Below, piece by piece: positions 39,804-48,351 of a DNA stretch of 64,000 nucleotides; the stretch's first letter is position 1, and every line of letters begins with the position of its first letter. The stretch covers positions 44,189 through 108,188 of the forward strand of contig NZ_JBGQOP010000010.1 of the NCBI RefSeq assembly GCF_052119705.1, given 5' to 3'. The notes under the pieces are model-generated. The model made no database searches. It saw nothing but the letters and a program-made list of their open reading frames with translations, and had not been told where the DNA came from. A program made the translations under genes and the position numbers. Source of the stretch: Oceanimonas sp052119705 (GTDB lineage Bacteria; Pseudomonadota; Gammaproteobacteria; Enterobacterales; Aeromonadaceae).

Positions 39804-41669
39804 TTAAGGTGCTTGATATTCTTTGATGGACAGCACTATGCCATCGGCATTTAAGCCTAGCTTAGCCAAAATCTGTGCCTGACTGCCTTGCTCAATAAAG
39901 ATGTCAGGTAAGCCAAGATTTAATACCGCCACCAGTTTTTTATTGCGCATCAGGCATTCATTTACCGCCGAGCCGGCGCCACCCATGATGGCGTTTTCTT
40001 CTATCGTTACCAGCAACTCATGTTCATCCAATAGCGATAACAGTAAGGCTTCGTCGAGCGGCTTCACGAAGCGCATATCGACTAAGGTGGCGCCTAACTG
40101 CTCGGCGGCAATTTCGGCCTCGGCGAGCAGGGTGCCGAAGTTAAGTAACGCCAGCTTGCTACCTTGGCGAACAATGCGCCCTTTACCTATTTCAAGGGCT
40201 GTCATTTGCTGTTGAATTTCAACACCGGGGCCTGTGCCACGCGGATAGCGCACCGCAGCCGGGCCTGAATGTTGATAACCGGAGTAGAGCATTTGGCGAC
40301 ACTCATTTTCATCCGCCGGCGTCATGATCACCATATTAGGAATGGTACGCATAAAGCTTAAGTCGTAAGCGCCCTGATGGGTGGGGCCGTCGGCGCCCAC
40401 TATGCCGGCGCGGTCGATGGCAAATAGCACATCTAAGTTTTGTAGCGCCACATCATGAATAAGTTGGTCGTAGCCACGCTGTAAGAAGGTGGAGTAAATA
40501 GCGACCACCGGCTTCTTGCCTTCTATGGCCATGCCAGCCGCCAAGGTGATGGCATGCTGCTCGGCAATCGCCACATCGAAGTAACGGTTAGGAAACTCTT
40601 TTGAGAAGCGTACCAAGCCTGAACCTTCGCGCATGGCAGGAGTAATGGCCATCAGCTCAGGGCAGGTGCTTGCCATGTCGCACAGCCAGTCACCAAATAC
40701 TTTGGAATAGCTGGGGCTGGTGGTGGTGGCTTTAGGTAAGAAGTCTTGGGCGGGATCAAACTTGGGCACGCCATGATAACCAATAGGGTCTTGCTCGGCA
40801 GGTAAGTAGCCTTTGCCCTTGCGCGTCATGATATGTAAAAACTGCGGACCTTTGAGCTTGCGCATATTACGCAGCGTTTCAACTAGGGTATTAATGTCGT
40901 GGCCATCTATGGGGCCTACGTAGTTAAAACCAAACTCTTCAAACAAGGTGCCAGGTATCACCATGCCTTTGAGGTGTTCTTCTGTGCGTTTGGCCAGCGC
41001 CTTGAGCGGCGGCAATATCTCTAATGCCTTCTTACTGCCTTCTCGTAGCGTGCTGTACAAGGAGCCAGACATGATGCGTGCTAAATGATTATTGAGGGCG
41101 CCGACGTTTTCGGAGATCGACATCTCGTTATCATTCAAAATCACCAGCATGTCTTTATGAATATCACCGGCGTGATTAAGCGCCTCAAAAGCCATGCCTG
41201 CGGTAATGGCGCCATCACCAATAATGGCGGCCACCTTGCGCCCTTTTTGTTCCTGGTCGGCGGCAATAGCCATGCCGAGCGCGGCACTGATACTGGTACT
41301 GGAGTGCCCCACACTTAAGGTGTCGTATTCACTTTCATCGCGCCACGGAAATGGGTGCAAGCCTTGAAATTGGCGAATGCTTGGCAATCGATCCCGCCGA
41401 CCGGTAAGAATTTTATGGGGATAAGCTTGATGGCCCACATCCCACACCAAACGATCGAAGGGTGTGTTATAGACATAGTGCAGGGCAACGGTAAGCTCCA
41501 CCACACCTAGGCCTGAGGCGAGATGTCCGCTGCTGCTGCTTACTGAATGTAATAAGTAAGATCGTAGCTCAGCACATAGCGCGGGTAGGCGGTCTTGGGG
41601 CAGACTGCGTAGCTCATCGGGCAAGTTTGCCAAGGCTAAGGTCGGGTAATCGGCAATATTCAGACTCAT
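39804..41669 (-). CDS. dxs: 1-deoxy-D-xylulose-5-phosphate synthase
   Basis: Dxs joins pyruvate and glyceraldehyde-3-phosphate with thiamine diphosphate, the first step of the MEP isoprenoid route. The 621-residue protein has SGHLASGLGVVELTVALHYV, the thiamine-binding GDGAITAGMAFEALN...NDNEMSIS, and the transketolase pyrimidine domain with VAIAEQHAITLAAGMA. Length matches E. coli (620). ispA is 21 bp upstream on the same strand. It uses the product of thiL, encoded elsewhere in this window. Confidence 0.97.
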   Translation of the reverse strand: MSLNIADYPTLALANLPDELRSLPQDRLPALCAELRSYLLHSVSSSSGHLASGLGVVELTVALHYVYNTPFDRLVWDVGHQAYPHKILTGRRDRLPSIRQFQGLHPFPWRDESEYDTLSVGHSSTSISAALGMAIAADQEQKGRKVAAIIGDGAITAGMAFEALNHAGDIHKDMLVILNDNEMSISENVGALNNHLARIMSGSLYSTLREGSKKALEILPPLKALAKRTEEHLKGMVIPGTLFEEFGFNYVGPIDGHDINTLVETLRNMRKLKGPQFLHIMTRKGKGYLPAEQDPIGYHGVPKFDPAQDFLPKATTTSPSYSKVFGDWLCDMASTCPELMAITPAMREGSGLVRFSKEFPNRYFDVAIAEQHAITLAAGMAIEGKKPVVAIYSTFLQRGYDQLIHDVALQNLDVLFAIDRAGIVGADGPTHQGAYDLSFMRTIPNMVIMTPADENECRQMLYSGYQHSGPAAVRYPRGTGPGVEIQQQMTALEIGKGRIVRQGSKLALLNFGTLLAEAEIAAEQLGATLVDMRFVKPLDEALLLSLLDEHELLVTIEENAIMGGAGSAVNECLMRNKKLVAVLNLGLPDIFIEQGSQAQILAKLGLNADGIVLSIKEYQAP

Positions 41670-41690
41670 AAGCGTATTGTTATCCTCGCC

Positions 41691-42638
41691 CTAAAAATCG
41701 CGTTTCACGATATAGTGAGCGAATGCTTCCAGTGTTTGAGTAGGGTAGGGAATATCAGCTAACGCAGATAAGGCTTGGTCTAACAACTGATCCGCAAGCT
41801 GGCGCGCACCTTCTAGCCCCAATAAAGCCGGATAGGTACTTTTTTGCTGCATGATATCTTTGCCTTGCGTTTTCCCTAGCGTTTGGGTGTCGGCGGTAAT
41901 ATCTAAAATATCGTCTTGTACTTGAAACGCCAGTCCTATGGCCTGTGCATACTGGCTGAGTGCCTGTAAATGTGGCTCTTGCAGGTCAGGAGTACAGAGC
42001 GCGCCTAAACGCACCGCCGCCAAGATCAAGGCGCCGGTCTTGTGGCAATGCAATTGCTCGAGTGCGGCGCTATCAATGGCTTGGCCTTCATATTGAATAT
42101 CTAAGGCTTGGCCGCCACACATGCCATGGTAGCCCGCCGCTACCGCCAGTTCTTGCACCATGCGCAGTTGGCGTTCGGCGCTTAAGCCTAAATTTGTTTG
42201 GCTAAGCAGTTCAAAGGCTAAGGCTTGCAAGGCATCACCGGCTAAGATGGCGGTGGCTTCATCAAAAGCTTTATGCACTGTGGGCTTGCCACGGCGCAGG
42301 TCGTCGTCATCCATGGCCGGTAAATCGTCATGAATTAAAGAATAAGCATGAATACACTCTACGGCGGCGGCGGCGGCATCTAAGGCTGTGTTATTGACGG
42401 ATGCGGCGTTGGCCTGAGCGAATAAATCGCCCTGACCTAAGAGATCTCCTGTGGCATACACCAACAAGGGACGCACTCGTTTGCCGCCTTGCAGCAGACC
42501 GTATTCCATGGCCGCTTTGAGCTGTGGTGCCAAGGGGCTGAGCCGCGCTATGGCCTGACTCAATACAGCGGCAATGCGCGCTTGATACTGTGCTTGTAAT
42601 TGGCTCACCGCAACTTGGTGACAGCTTTGCTTACTCAC
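41691..42638 (-). CDS. ispA: Farnesyl diphosphate synthase
   Basis: IspA condenses isopentenyl diphosphate to geranyl and farnesyl diphosphate. The 315-residue protein has the first Asp-rich motif LIHDDLPAMDDDDLRRGKPT, the GKRVRPLLVY substrate segment, and the second motif FQVQDDILDITAD. The start is GTG at 42638, preceded by GAGGAG, one base after the xseB stop; an upstream in-frame frame to 42680 overlaps xseB and is less likely. It lies in an xseB-ispA-dxs operon, the same order as in E. coli. Confidence 0.95.
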   Translation of the reverse strand: MSKQSCHQVAVSQLQAQYQARIAAVLSQAIARLSPLAPQLKAAMEYGLLQGGKRVRPLLVYATGDLLGQGDLFAQANAASVNNTALDAAAAAVECIHAYSLIHDDLPAMDDDDLRRGKPTVHKAFDEATAILAGDALQALAFELLSQTNLGLSAERQLRMVQELAVAAGYHGMCGGQALDIQYEGQAIDSAALEQLHCHKTGALILAAVRLGALCTPDLQEPHLQALSQYAQAIGLAFQVQDDILDITADTQTLGKTQGKDIMQQKSTYPALLGLEGARQLADQLLDQALSALADIPYPTQTLEAFAHYIVKRDF

Positions 42639-42639
42639 G

Positions 42640-42885
42640 TTATTGCTCCTCGGGGAGGGCAAAGGGCGCCAGCTCATCATTTTGGTGCAATAGAATCTGT
42701 ACTTGCTGTTCGGCTTGGCTCAAACGCTGTTGACCCGCACGCACTAGCTGTACGCCGCGTTCAAAGGACTTAAGCGATAGCTCTAAGCTCAGGTCACCTT
42801 CTTCAAGCTGATTGACCAAGTTTTCCAGTTCTGCGAGGGCGCTTTCAAAATCCATGTTTTCAGGTTTTTTAGTAGCCACGGGCAT
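42640..42885 (-). CDS. xseB: Exodeoxyribonuclease VII small subunit
   Basis: XseB binds the large subunit XseA to form the single-strand-specific exonuclease VII. The 81-residue protein has the characteristic FESALAELENLVNQLEEGDLSLELSLKSFERGVQLV-type helical hairpin (about 13-48), full length for the family. It is the first gene of the xseB-ispA-dxs operon; the large subunit gene is not in this window. Confidence 0.96.
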   Translation of the reverse strand: MPVATKKPENMDFESALAELENLVNQLEEGDLSLELSLKSFERGVQLVRAGQQRLSQAEQQVQILLHQNDELAPFALPEEQ

Positions 42886-43120
42886 CCTCTGTGATTAAAC
42901 GGCAAAATAAGGGCTAATAGTACCATTGCCGTTCGGCTTTTGGCGAAAATTATGGCTGGGCAGCGCACAATGGTTATTCGAGCCTTTAAAATGGGCGCTG
43001 CATGCAGATAATACCGGTAGCGACAAAACGGTGCATAACAAGGTAAGATTGACACCTATTTTTTCAGTCAACATTATGACCTTATTTTAGTGTTATCAAA
43101 TCAGCCACGGGGGCATTGCT

Positions 43121-43876
43121 TTGGATTTAGCAACAATAATCGGATTAATCGGTGGATTAGCCTTTGTGGGCATGGCCATGATCCTAGGAGGCAGCCTAGG
43201 CATGTATGCTGATGTGCCGTCGTTTTTTATTGTGTTCGTCGGCTCCCTGTTCGTGGTGATGATGAAGTTTAACTTTGGTCAGTTTTTGGGAGCGGCTAAA
43301 ATAGCGGCTAAAGCCTTTCTATTTAAGCTAGAAAAACCCGAAGACTTGATTGAGCGCGTCGTAGTACTGGCCGATTCGGCCCGTAAAGGTGGGTTTTTGG
43401 CGCTAGAAGAAGCGGAAATTACCAATCCCTTCTTACAAAAAGCCGTGGACATGCTAGTGGATGGCCACGAACAAAACGTGGTGAAACAAGCCTTAGAAAA
43501 AGACATCGACCTCAACGCCGAACGCCAAGAACAAGGTGCCAAAATATTCCGCGCGTTAGGCGATGTAGCACCGGCCATGGGCATGATAGGTACGCTGATT
43601 GGGCTGGTGGCCATGTTAGCCAACATGGATGACCCTAAAGCCATAGGGCCGGCCATGGCTATTGCCTTGCTGACCACCTTATATGGCGCCATGCTGGCTA
43701 ATATGATAGCGCTGCCGATTGCCGATAAATTAGAGCTGCGCTCAGAAGAAGAACGACTGAATCGTACCTTAATCTTAGATGCGGTATTAGGCATCCAAGA
43801 CGGCCAAAACCCGCGGGTGTTACAAGGCTTGCTAGAAAACTATTTGGCCGATAACAAGCGGTCGAAGGAGGAGTAG
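43121..43876 (+). CDS. pomA: Sodium-driven flagellar stator protein PomA
   Basis: PomA forms, with PomB, the Na+ channel that powers flagellar rotation. The 251-residue inner-membrane protein begins MDLATIIGLIGGLAFVGMA and has four helices, the cytoplasmic loop with VVVLADSARKGGFLALEEAE (charged residues that contact FliG), and GDVAPAMGMIGTLIGLVAMLANMDDPKAIGPAMA-type helix 3/4. It starts with TTG. The close resemblance to Vibrio PomA, rather than to MotA, indicates Na+ coupling. pomB overlaps by one base. Confidence 0.95.
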   Translation: MDLATIIGLIGGLAFVGMAMILGGSLGMYADVPSFFIVFVGSLFVVMMKFNFGQFLGAAKIAAKAFLFKLEKPEDLIERVVVLADSARKGGFLALEEAEITNPFLQKAVDMLVDGHEQNVVKQALEKDIDLNAERQEQGAKIFRALGDVAPAMGMIGTLIGLVAMLANMDDPKAIGPAMAIALLTTLYGAMLANMIALPIADKLELRSEEERLNRTLILDAVLGIQDGQNPRVLQGLLENYLADNKRSKEE

Positions 43877-44769
43877 TGGCCAAGAAGTGTAAACAAGCAG
43901 CGGCAGGTGCGCCGGCTTGGATGGCCACCTTTGCGGACTTGGCTACCATATTGATGAGCTTTTTCGTGCTCTTGCTCGCCTTTGCCGAAATGGACGTGGT
44001 GAAGTTTAAGCAAGTGGCAGGTAGCATGAAATACGCCTTTGGTGTGCAAAACCAATTAGAGGTATCGGAGATCCCTAAGGGGACCTCTGTGATAGCGCTG
44101 GAATTTCGTCCCGGCCAACCCCAGCCCACACCGATTGACGTGATCATGCAACACACCACAGACTCCACGCAAGCGGAGTTGGACTTCCAGCCCGGTGAGT
44201 CGGACCGCGCTGCGGGTCAAAGTCGAGAAACCGGTAATCAAGATGGTGCCGAGGATCAAGAGTCGCCGCCTGTAGATCAAGAAACTATGGTCGTCGCCCA
44301 AGAGTTGGCAGCAGAGCTTAGCGAGTCCATTGAACAAGATGCCATCGAGATCGAAGCACTCGGCCAACAGGTGGTGATCCGCATTAAAGAAAATGCGTCT
44401 TTTTCTTCAGGCTCAGCGTTTTTGCAGCCGCAGTTTTGGCCTGTGGTCCGTAAGATTGGTGCGTTAATCAAAGATATTCCCGGTGAAATCTTAGTGTCGG
44501 GTCACACCGATGATATCCGTAGCCACAACGAGTTATTTCGTTCTAACTGGGATCTATCCTCCCAGCGCGCCTTGGCGGTGGCTGAGCAGCTGCTTAAAGT
44601 GGACGGCTTTAACGAAGATCGCATGGTGGTGATGGGCATGGCGGGTACGCGCCCCTTGGCCACGAACGACACCAGCGATAATCGTCGTCGTAACCGTCGC
44701 GTCGAGATCACTATCTCCCAAGGCAAACCTAAATTTACGCCGCCATTGGATGTAACTGCACCGCGCTAA
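43876..44769 (+). CDS. pomB: Sodium-driven flagellar stator protein PomB
   Basis: PomB supplies the ion-binding aspartate and anchors the stator to peptidoglycan. The 297-residue protein has one N-terminal helix (about 17-38) with Asp21 in TFADLATILMSFFVLLL, equivalent to the essential Asp24 of Vibrio PomB. It continues MDVVKFKQVAGSMKYAFGVQ, also as in Vibrio. An acidic low-complexity linker (about 95-140) leads to an OmpA-like peptidoglycan-binding domain (about 160-285) with VSGHTDDI and SNWDLSSQRALAVAEQLL. The GTG start overlaps the pomA stop (TAGTG) and follows GGAGGAG. Confidence 0.95.
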   Translation: MAKKCKQAAAGAPAWMATFADLATILMSFFVLLLAFAEMDVVKFKQVAGSMKYAFGVQNQLEVSEIPKGTSVIALEFRPGQPQPTPIDVIMQHTTDSTQAELDFQPGESDRAAGQSRETGNQDGAEDQESPPVDQETMVVAQELAAELSESIEQDAIEIEALGQQVVIRIKENASFSSGSAFLQPQFWPVVRKIGALIKDIPGEILVSGHTDDIRSHNELFRSNWDLSSQRALAVAEQLLKVDGFNEDRMVVMGMAGTRPLATNDTSDNRRRNRRVEITISQGKPKFTPPLDVTAPR

Positions 44770-45031
44770 GAAAACGGTCAGGCGTGAGGGGTAAAGAGTA
44801 AAGAGTGAGGCGCAGTAACAATAGTGCCAGCTCAATACAAGACAGTGCTGAATACACAGTGCCGAATCAATTGGCACACTACCAAACAGAGAGTTTTGCC
44901 TCACCCTCATGTACTTTTTTTGCACAAAATCTCGGCGAAAGGGTGTATCATATTCGGCTTTAGTTTTATGCAGATCTCTCTTTTAGTTGTTTTGATCTGT
45001 CTTTTTACCCAGTGCTAGGCGCGTCGAATTT

Positions 45032-46483
45032 ATGAAATTTATTATCAAGCTTCATCCAGAAATCACCATTAAGAGTCGCTCGGTGCGCCAGCGCATGTGC
45101 AAACTGCTGCAGGGCAACATTCGCAATGTCGTTAAACATCTGGATGAAGACGTCAAGATCCGCTCCGAATGGGACAAGCTGATCGTTCGCAGTCAGCAAG
45201 ATGAACATCGCCAAGCCATGATCGATGTCTTGGCCTGCGTGCCTGGCATACAATCTTTCTTAGAAGTACAAGAACATAAAGCTAGCACCCTAGATGAAAT
45301 TTTAACCCACACCGAGCAGGTATTTGGGCCGCAATTGGCAGGCAAGACCTTTTGTGTGCGCGCTAAGCGTCGAGGGCAGCAAATATTTAGTTCACTGGAT
45401 GTGGAGCGCTACGTGGGTGGCGGCTTAAACCAGCGTTGTAATACCGCGGGTGTTAAGTTAAAAAATCCTGATATACAGGTAAATCTTGAGCTGGACGGTG
45501 AGCGCCTGTACTTGGTTAATCAACAGTATGCAGGCTTAGGCGGCTATCCGATTGCCAGTCAAGAAAGCGTGCTTAGCCTCATATCGGGTGGCTATGATTC
45601 GGGTGTGTCTTCATATCAGTTTATTAAGCGCGGTAGCCGGGTGCATTACTGCTTCTTCAATCTTGGTGGCCCTGAGCACGAAGCGGGCGTGCGTGAAGTC
45701 ACTTACTATTTGTGGAAAAAGTACGGTGCCTCGCACCGCGTTAAGTTTATCTCTGTGCCTTTTGAGGGCGTAGTAGGTGAGATCCTAGAGAAAGTTGAAA
45801 ACGGCTATATGGGGGTGATCCTCAAGCGCATGATGATGCGCGCCGCAGCCGTAGTGGCACAAAGGCTGGATATTAATGGCCTAGTGACAGGAGAGGCCAT
45901 GGGGCAGGTGTCTAGTCAAACCGTGACCAACTTAAATGTGATCGACCGGGTGACCGACATGTTGATCATGCGCCCGTTAGTGGCAACCGATAAGCAAGAC
46001 ATCATAGACATAGCTCGTCACATTGGTAGTGCCGCTTATGCAGAAAAAATGCCTGAGTATTGTGGCGTCATTTCCAGCAGCCCCACCATTAAAGCCAAGA
46101 TGGGACGAGTGACGGAAGCAGAGGGTCACTTCGATTTCAGTGTGCTAGAAAATGCCATTGACTCCGCCTTTGTGGAAGATATCCGTGCCCTTGAGCATAA
46201 GCGAGTCTTGGCTGAGGTGGAGTTTACTGCCAGCGAGGGCGATGGCGAGCCTAATGAGATTATCTTAGATATTAGGCCTCCCGAAGAAGAAGAAGCATCG
46301 CCCTTAAGCGTTGCTGGCCGTGAAATTAAGGTGATCCCTTTCTTTAAGCTGTCGAGCCAGTTTGCTGAGTTAGACGCCAGCAAAACCTATCTTTTATATT
46401 GTGACCGCGGCGTGATGAGCCGTTTGCAGGCCATTCATTTAAAAGAGCAAGGCTTTGATAATGTTAAGGTGTATAAGCCTTAA
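45032..46483 (+). CDS. thiI: tRNA 4-thiouridine sulfurtransferase
   Basis: ThiI thiolates U8 of tRNAs and provides sulfur for thiamine thiazole synthesis. The 483-residue protein has an N-terminal ferredoxin-like/THUMP region (about 1-165), the PP-loop LSLISGGYDSGVSSY near 183, the catalytic cysteine in PEYCGVISSSPTIKAK (near 344), and a C-terminal rhodanese domain with the persulfide cysteine in YLLYCDRGVMS. All are intact. It follows pomAB after a repeat-bearing gap, a common order in Vibrio and Shewanella. A terminator follows. Confidence 0.96.
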   Translation: MKFIIKLHPEITIKSRSVRQRMCKLLQGNIRNVVKHLDEDVKIRSEWDKLIVRSQQDEHRQAMIDVLACVPGIQSFLEVQEHKASTLDEILTHTEQVFGPQLAGKTFCVRAKRRGQQIFSSLDVERYVGGGLNQRCNTAGVKLKNPDIQVNLELDGERLYLVNQQYAGLGGYPIASQESVLSLISGGYDSGVSSYQFIKRGSRVHYCFFNLGGPEHEAGVREVTYYLWKKYGASHRVKFISVPFEGVVGEILEKVENGYMGVILKRMMMRAAAVVAQRLDINGLVTGEAMGQVSSQTVTNLNVIDRVTDMLIMRPLVATDKQDIIDIARHIGSAAYAEKMPEYCGVISSSPTIKAKMGRVTEAEGHFDFSVLENAIDSAFVEDIRALEHKRVLAEVEFTASEGDGEPNEIILDIRPPEEEEASPLSVAGREIKVIPFFKLSSQFAELDASKTYLLYCDRGVMSRLQAIHLKEQGFDNVKVYKP

Positions 46484-46565
46484 CCTACGGGTGAAGAGTA
46501 AGGTGTGAAGCGTGAGGCGTGAGGCGTTAAAAGAAGCGCTGAGCACTGAGCTAAAGTTCCACAAA

Positions 46566-46599
46566 CAAAAACGCCATCCTTAATCGGATGGCGTTTTTT
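46566..46599 (+). terminator. Terminator between convergent thiI and panE
   Basis: AAAAACGCCATCC (46567-46579) pairs with GGATGGCGTTTTT (46586-46598) around TTAATC; both strands show T runs, so it serves thiI on plus and panE on minus. Confidence 0.9.
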
Positions 46600-46646
46600 A
46601 TGGTCAGTGGAGTAGTGTTAAACGGTTAGTTAAGCATTAAGTTAAG

Positions 46647-46676
46647 CATTCAACATTCAACATTCAACATTCAACA
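46647..46676. repeat. Tandem 7 bp repeat (CATTCAA) x4
   Basis: CATTCAA is repeated four times in a row just past the panE stop, followed by CACTG. A related run (CATTCAACATTCAATATTTAC) occurs at 48336-48356 next to the end of ampG, so the same motif marks two minus-strand gene ends. Confidence 0.85.
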
Positions 46677-46691
46677 CTGCCGTTGACGACC

Positions 46692-47588
46692 TTACGCTTC
46701 GCAGCGCTTAATTTCATCATACAATTGCTGGCTCACTGGCACAGGAATACCGTCTGCGTGCTTGAGAATAAACCCAGTGATGTAATCAATCTCGGTTTTA
46801 CGACTATTAGCCAAGTCTTGCTGCATTGAAGAATGGTTAATAGACGTTTCCTCTATCACCTGATGCAAGCGACGGCGTAGCGCATCTTTAGGTTCGGCGT
46901 CACTGCCATCTATACGGGCTATCACTTGATAAACTTCGTCTGTGAGTTGCTCTAGTACATCATTAAATCTGGGCTCAATGAGTTGGCCATTGCTGATATT
47001 GTTATAAGCGGTGAGGGGATTTATAATAGCATTCACGGCCAGCTTACGGCGTTGGTGTAATGCAATATCGTCACTCCATTCACAATGACCTAAGGCGGCC
47101 GCTAACGGCTTAAGTAAATGAGCCCATTCTTTACCGGCTTCATTTAAGGCACCTAACCAGGTTTCACCCTTGCCCGTATGGCGCACCAGCCAGTCTTGTT
47201 CTTTCATGGCGCCGTGGCTACACACGCCAACCAGTAAGGGATTGTCGGGCATTAACTCTTTAACTTGCTCGGTTAAACCCATGCCATTGTTAAATAAAAT
47301 AATGGGTGTGCTTTTAGGTAAATGCTGCAGCTCTTTAAGGGCGCCGAGCACGTGATAAGCCTTAGTAAACACCATTAAACATTCTACTTTGCGCGCATGT
47401 TCAGGGAATCTAGGCTGACTTTGAATTAACTGGTGGCGGCCACTGAGCGTAATCAAATCCAGATTAGGATGGAAATGACCACGATGACGCTCAGAAAGCA
47501 TAAAACCAACTCGTTCACCTTTTTGGTGGAGTTGACCTGCGATAACACAACCCAGAGCTCCAGCTCCAAGAATGGTCCATTCCGTCAT
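46692..47588 (-). CDS. panE: 2-dehydropantoate 2-reductase
   Basis: PanE reduces ketopantoate to pantoate with NADPH in the pantothenate route. The 298-residue protein has the nucleotide-binding WTILGAGALGCVIAGQLH, the FNNGMGLTEQVKEL segment with the family's conserved Asn, and RKLAVNAIINPLTAYNNISNG-type C-terminal helix with the catalytic lysine. An upstream GTG (47591) is a possible start; ATG at 47588 is used. Together with panF at 2.9 kb the window holds both import and synthesis genes for the CoA precursor. Confidence 0.94.
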   Translation of the reverse strand: MTEWTILGAGALGCVIAGQLHQKGERVGFMLSERHRGHFHPNLDLITLSGRHQLIQSQPRFPEHARKVECLMVFTKAYHVLGALKELQHLPKSTPIILFNNGMGLTEQVKELMPDNPLLVGVCSHGAMKEQDWLVRHTGKGETWLGALNEAGKEWAHLLKPLAAALGHCEWSDDIALHQRRKLAVNAIINPLTAYNNISNGQLIEPRFNDVLEQLTDEVYQVIARIDGSDAEPKDALRRRLHQVIEETSINHSSMQQDLANSRKTEIDYITGFILKHADGIPVPVSQQLYDEIKRCEA

Positions 47589-47715
47589 CACTCTATTCCC
47601 TAAATTTTGTTATTATGCATGTGTAGTTAAGCATATACGTTAGCTGTGAATTTTCATTGTTGCCAGTGTATTTTTTTATCGCTGTCGGTTAATAAAACCA
47701 TTTAAAGGAGCCAGC

Positions 47716-48198
47716 ATGCCGTCTTTTGATATTGTGTCTGAAGTTGAGATGAATGAAGTACGTAATGCGGTGGAGAATGCCAACCGCGAATTGGAAACCC
47801 GTTTTGACTTTCGTGGTGTTGAAGCCAGCTTTGAGCTGAAAGATGAGAAGGTAAAGCTGAGTGCTGACGCTGAGTTTCAGTTACAACAGATGCGAGACAT
47901 ACTGCGGGGAGCCTTGATTAAGCGAGGCATAGATACCAAGGTATTGGATCCGGGAAGCATAGTGCGCTCAGGTAAACGTCATATTCAGGAAATGGGGTTC
48001 AAACAAGGTATCGAGACGGCGCTTGCTAAGACGCTGGTCAAGCAAATCAAGGACAGTAAAATTAAGGTGCAGGCGTCTATTCAGGGTGAGCAGCTACGTA
48101 TCACTGGCAAAAAGCGCGATGATCTACAGCAAGTCATGGCGTTACTGCGCGGCTCTGAGCAAGAGCAACCGCTGCAGTTTAATAACTTTCGCGATTAA
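47716..48198 (+). CDS. yajQ: YajQ family cyclic-di-GMP-binding/nucleotide-binding protein
   Basis: YajQ proteins bind nucleotides; the Xanthomonas homologue XC_3703 is a c-di-GMP effector. The 160-residue protein has two ferredoxin-like halves, with SFDIVSEVEMNEVRNAVENA at the N-terminus and the usual KEIVK-like helix region GIETALAKTLVKQIKDSKIKV. Length is normal. GGAG precedes the ATG. It is divergent from panE, as in E. coli where yajQ and panE adjoin. With siaD in the window, a shared c-di-GMP link is possible but not shown. Confidence 0.93.
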   Translation: MPSFDIVSEVEMNEVRNAVENANRELETRFDFRGVEASFELKDEKVKLSADAEFQLQQMRDILRGALIKRGIDTKVLDPGSIVRSGKRHIQEMGFKQGIETALAKTLVKQIKDSKIKVQASIQGEQLRITGKKRDDLQQVMALLRGSEQEQPLQFNNFRD

Positions 48199-48298
48199 TC
48201 TTTTATTCGTGAGGCATGAGGTTCGGGTAGAGGCCGCTTGTGAGCCGGCCGTTTTTGCGTAGCAAAACTCAAAGTGGTCAAATAAACTCGATCTCAAA

Positions 48299-48334
48299 AA
48301 AAACACCAGCTCAATTTGGGCTGGTGTTTTTTTT
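48299..48334. terminator. Bidirectional terminator between yajQ and ampG
   Basis: AACACCAGC (48302-48310) pairs with GCTGGTGTT (48320-48328); T runs follow on plus and, from the A-rich stretch at 48296-48303, on minus. Confidence 0.88.
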
Positions 48335-48351
48335 CATTCAACATTCAATAT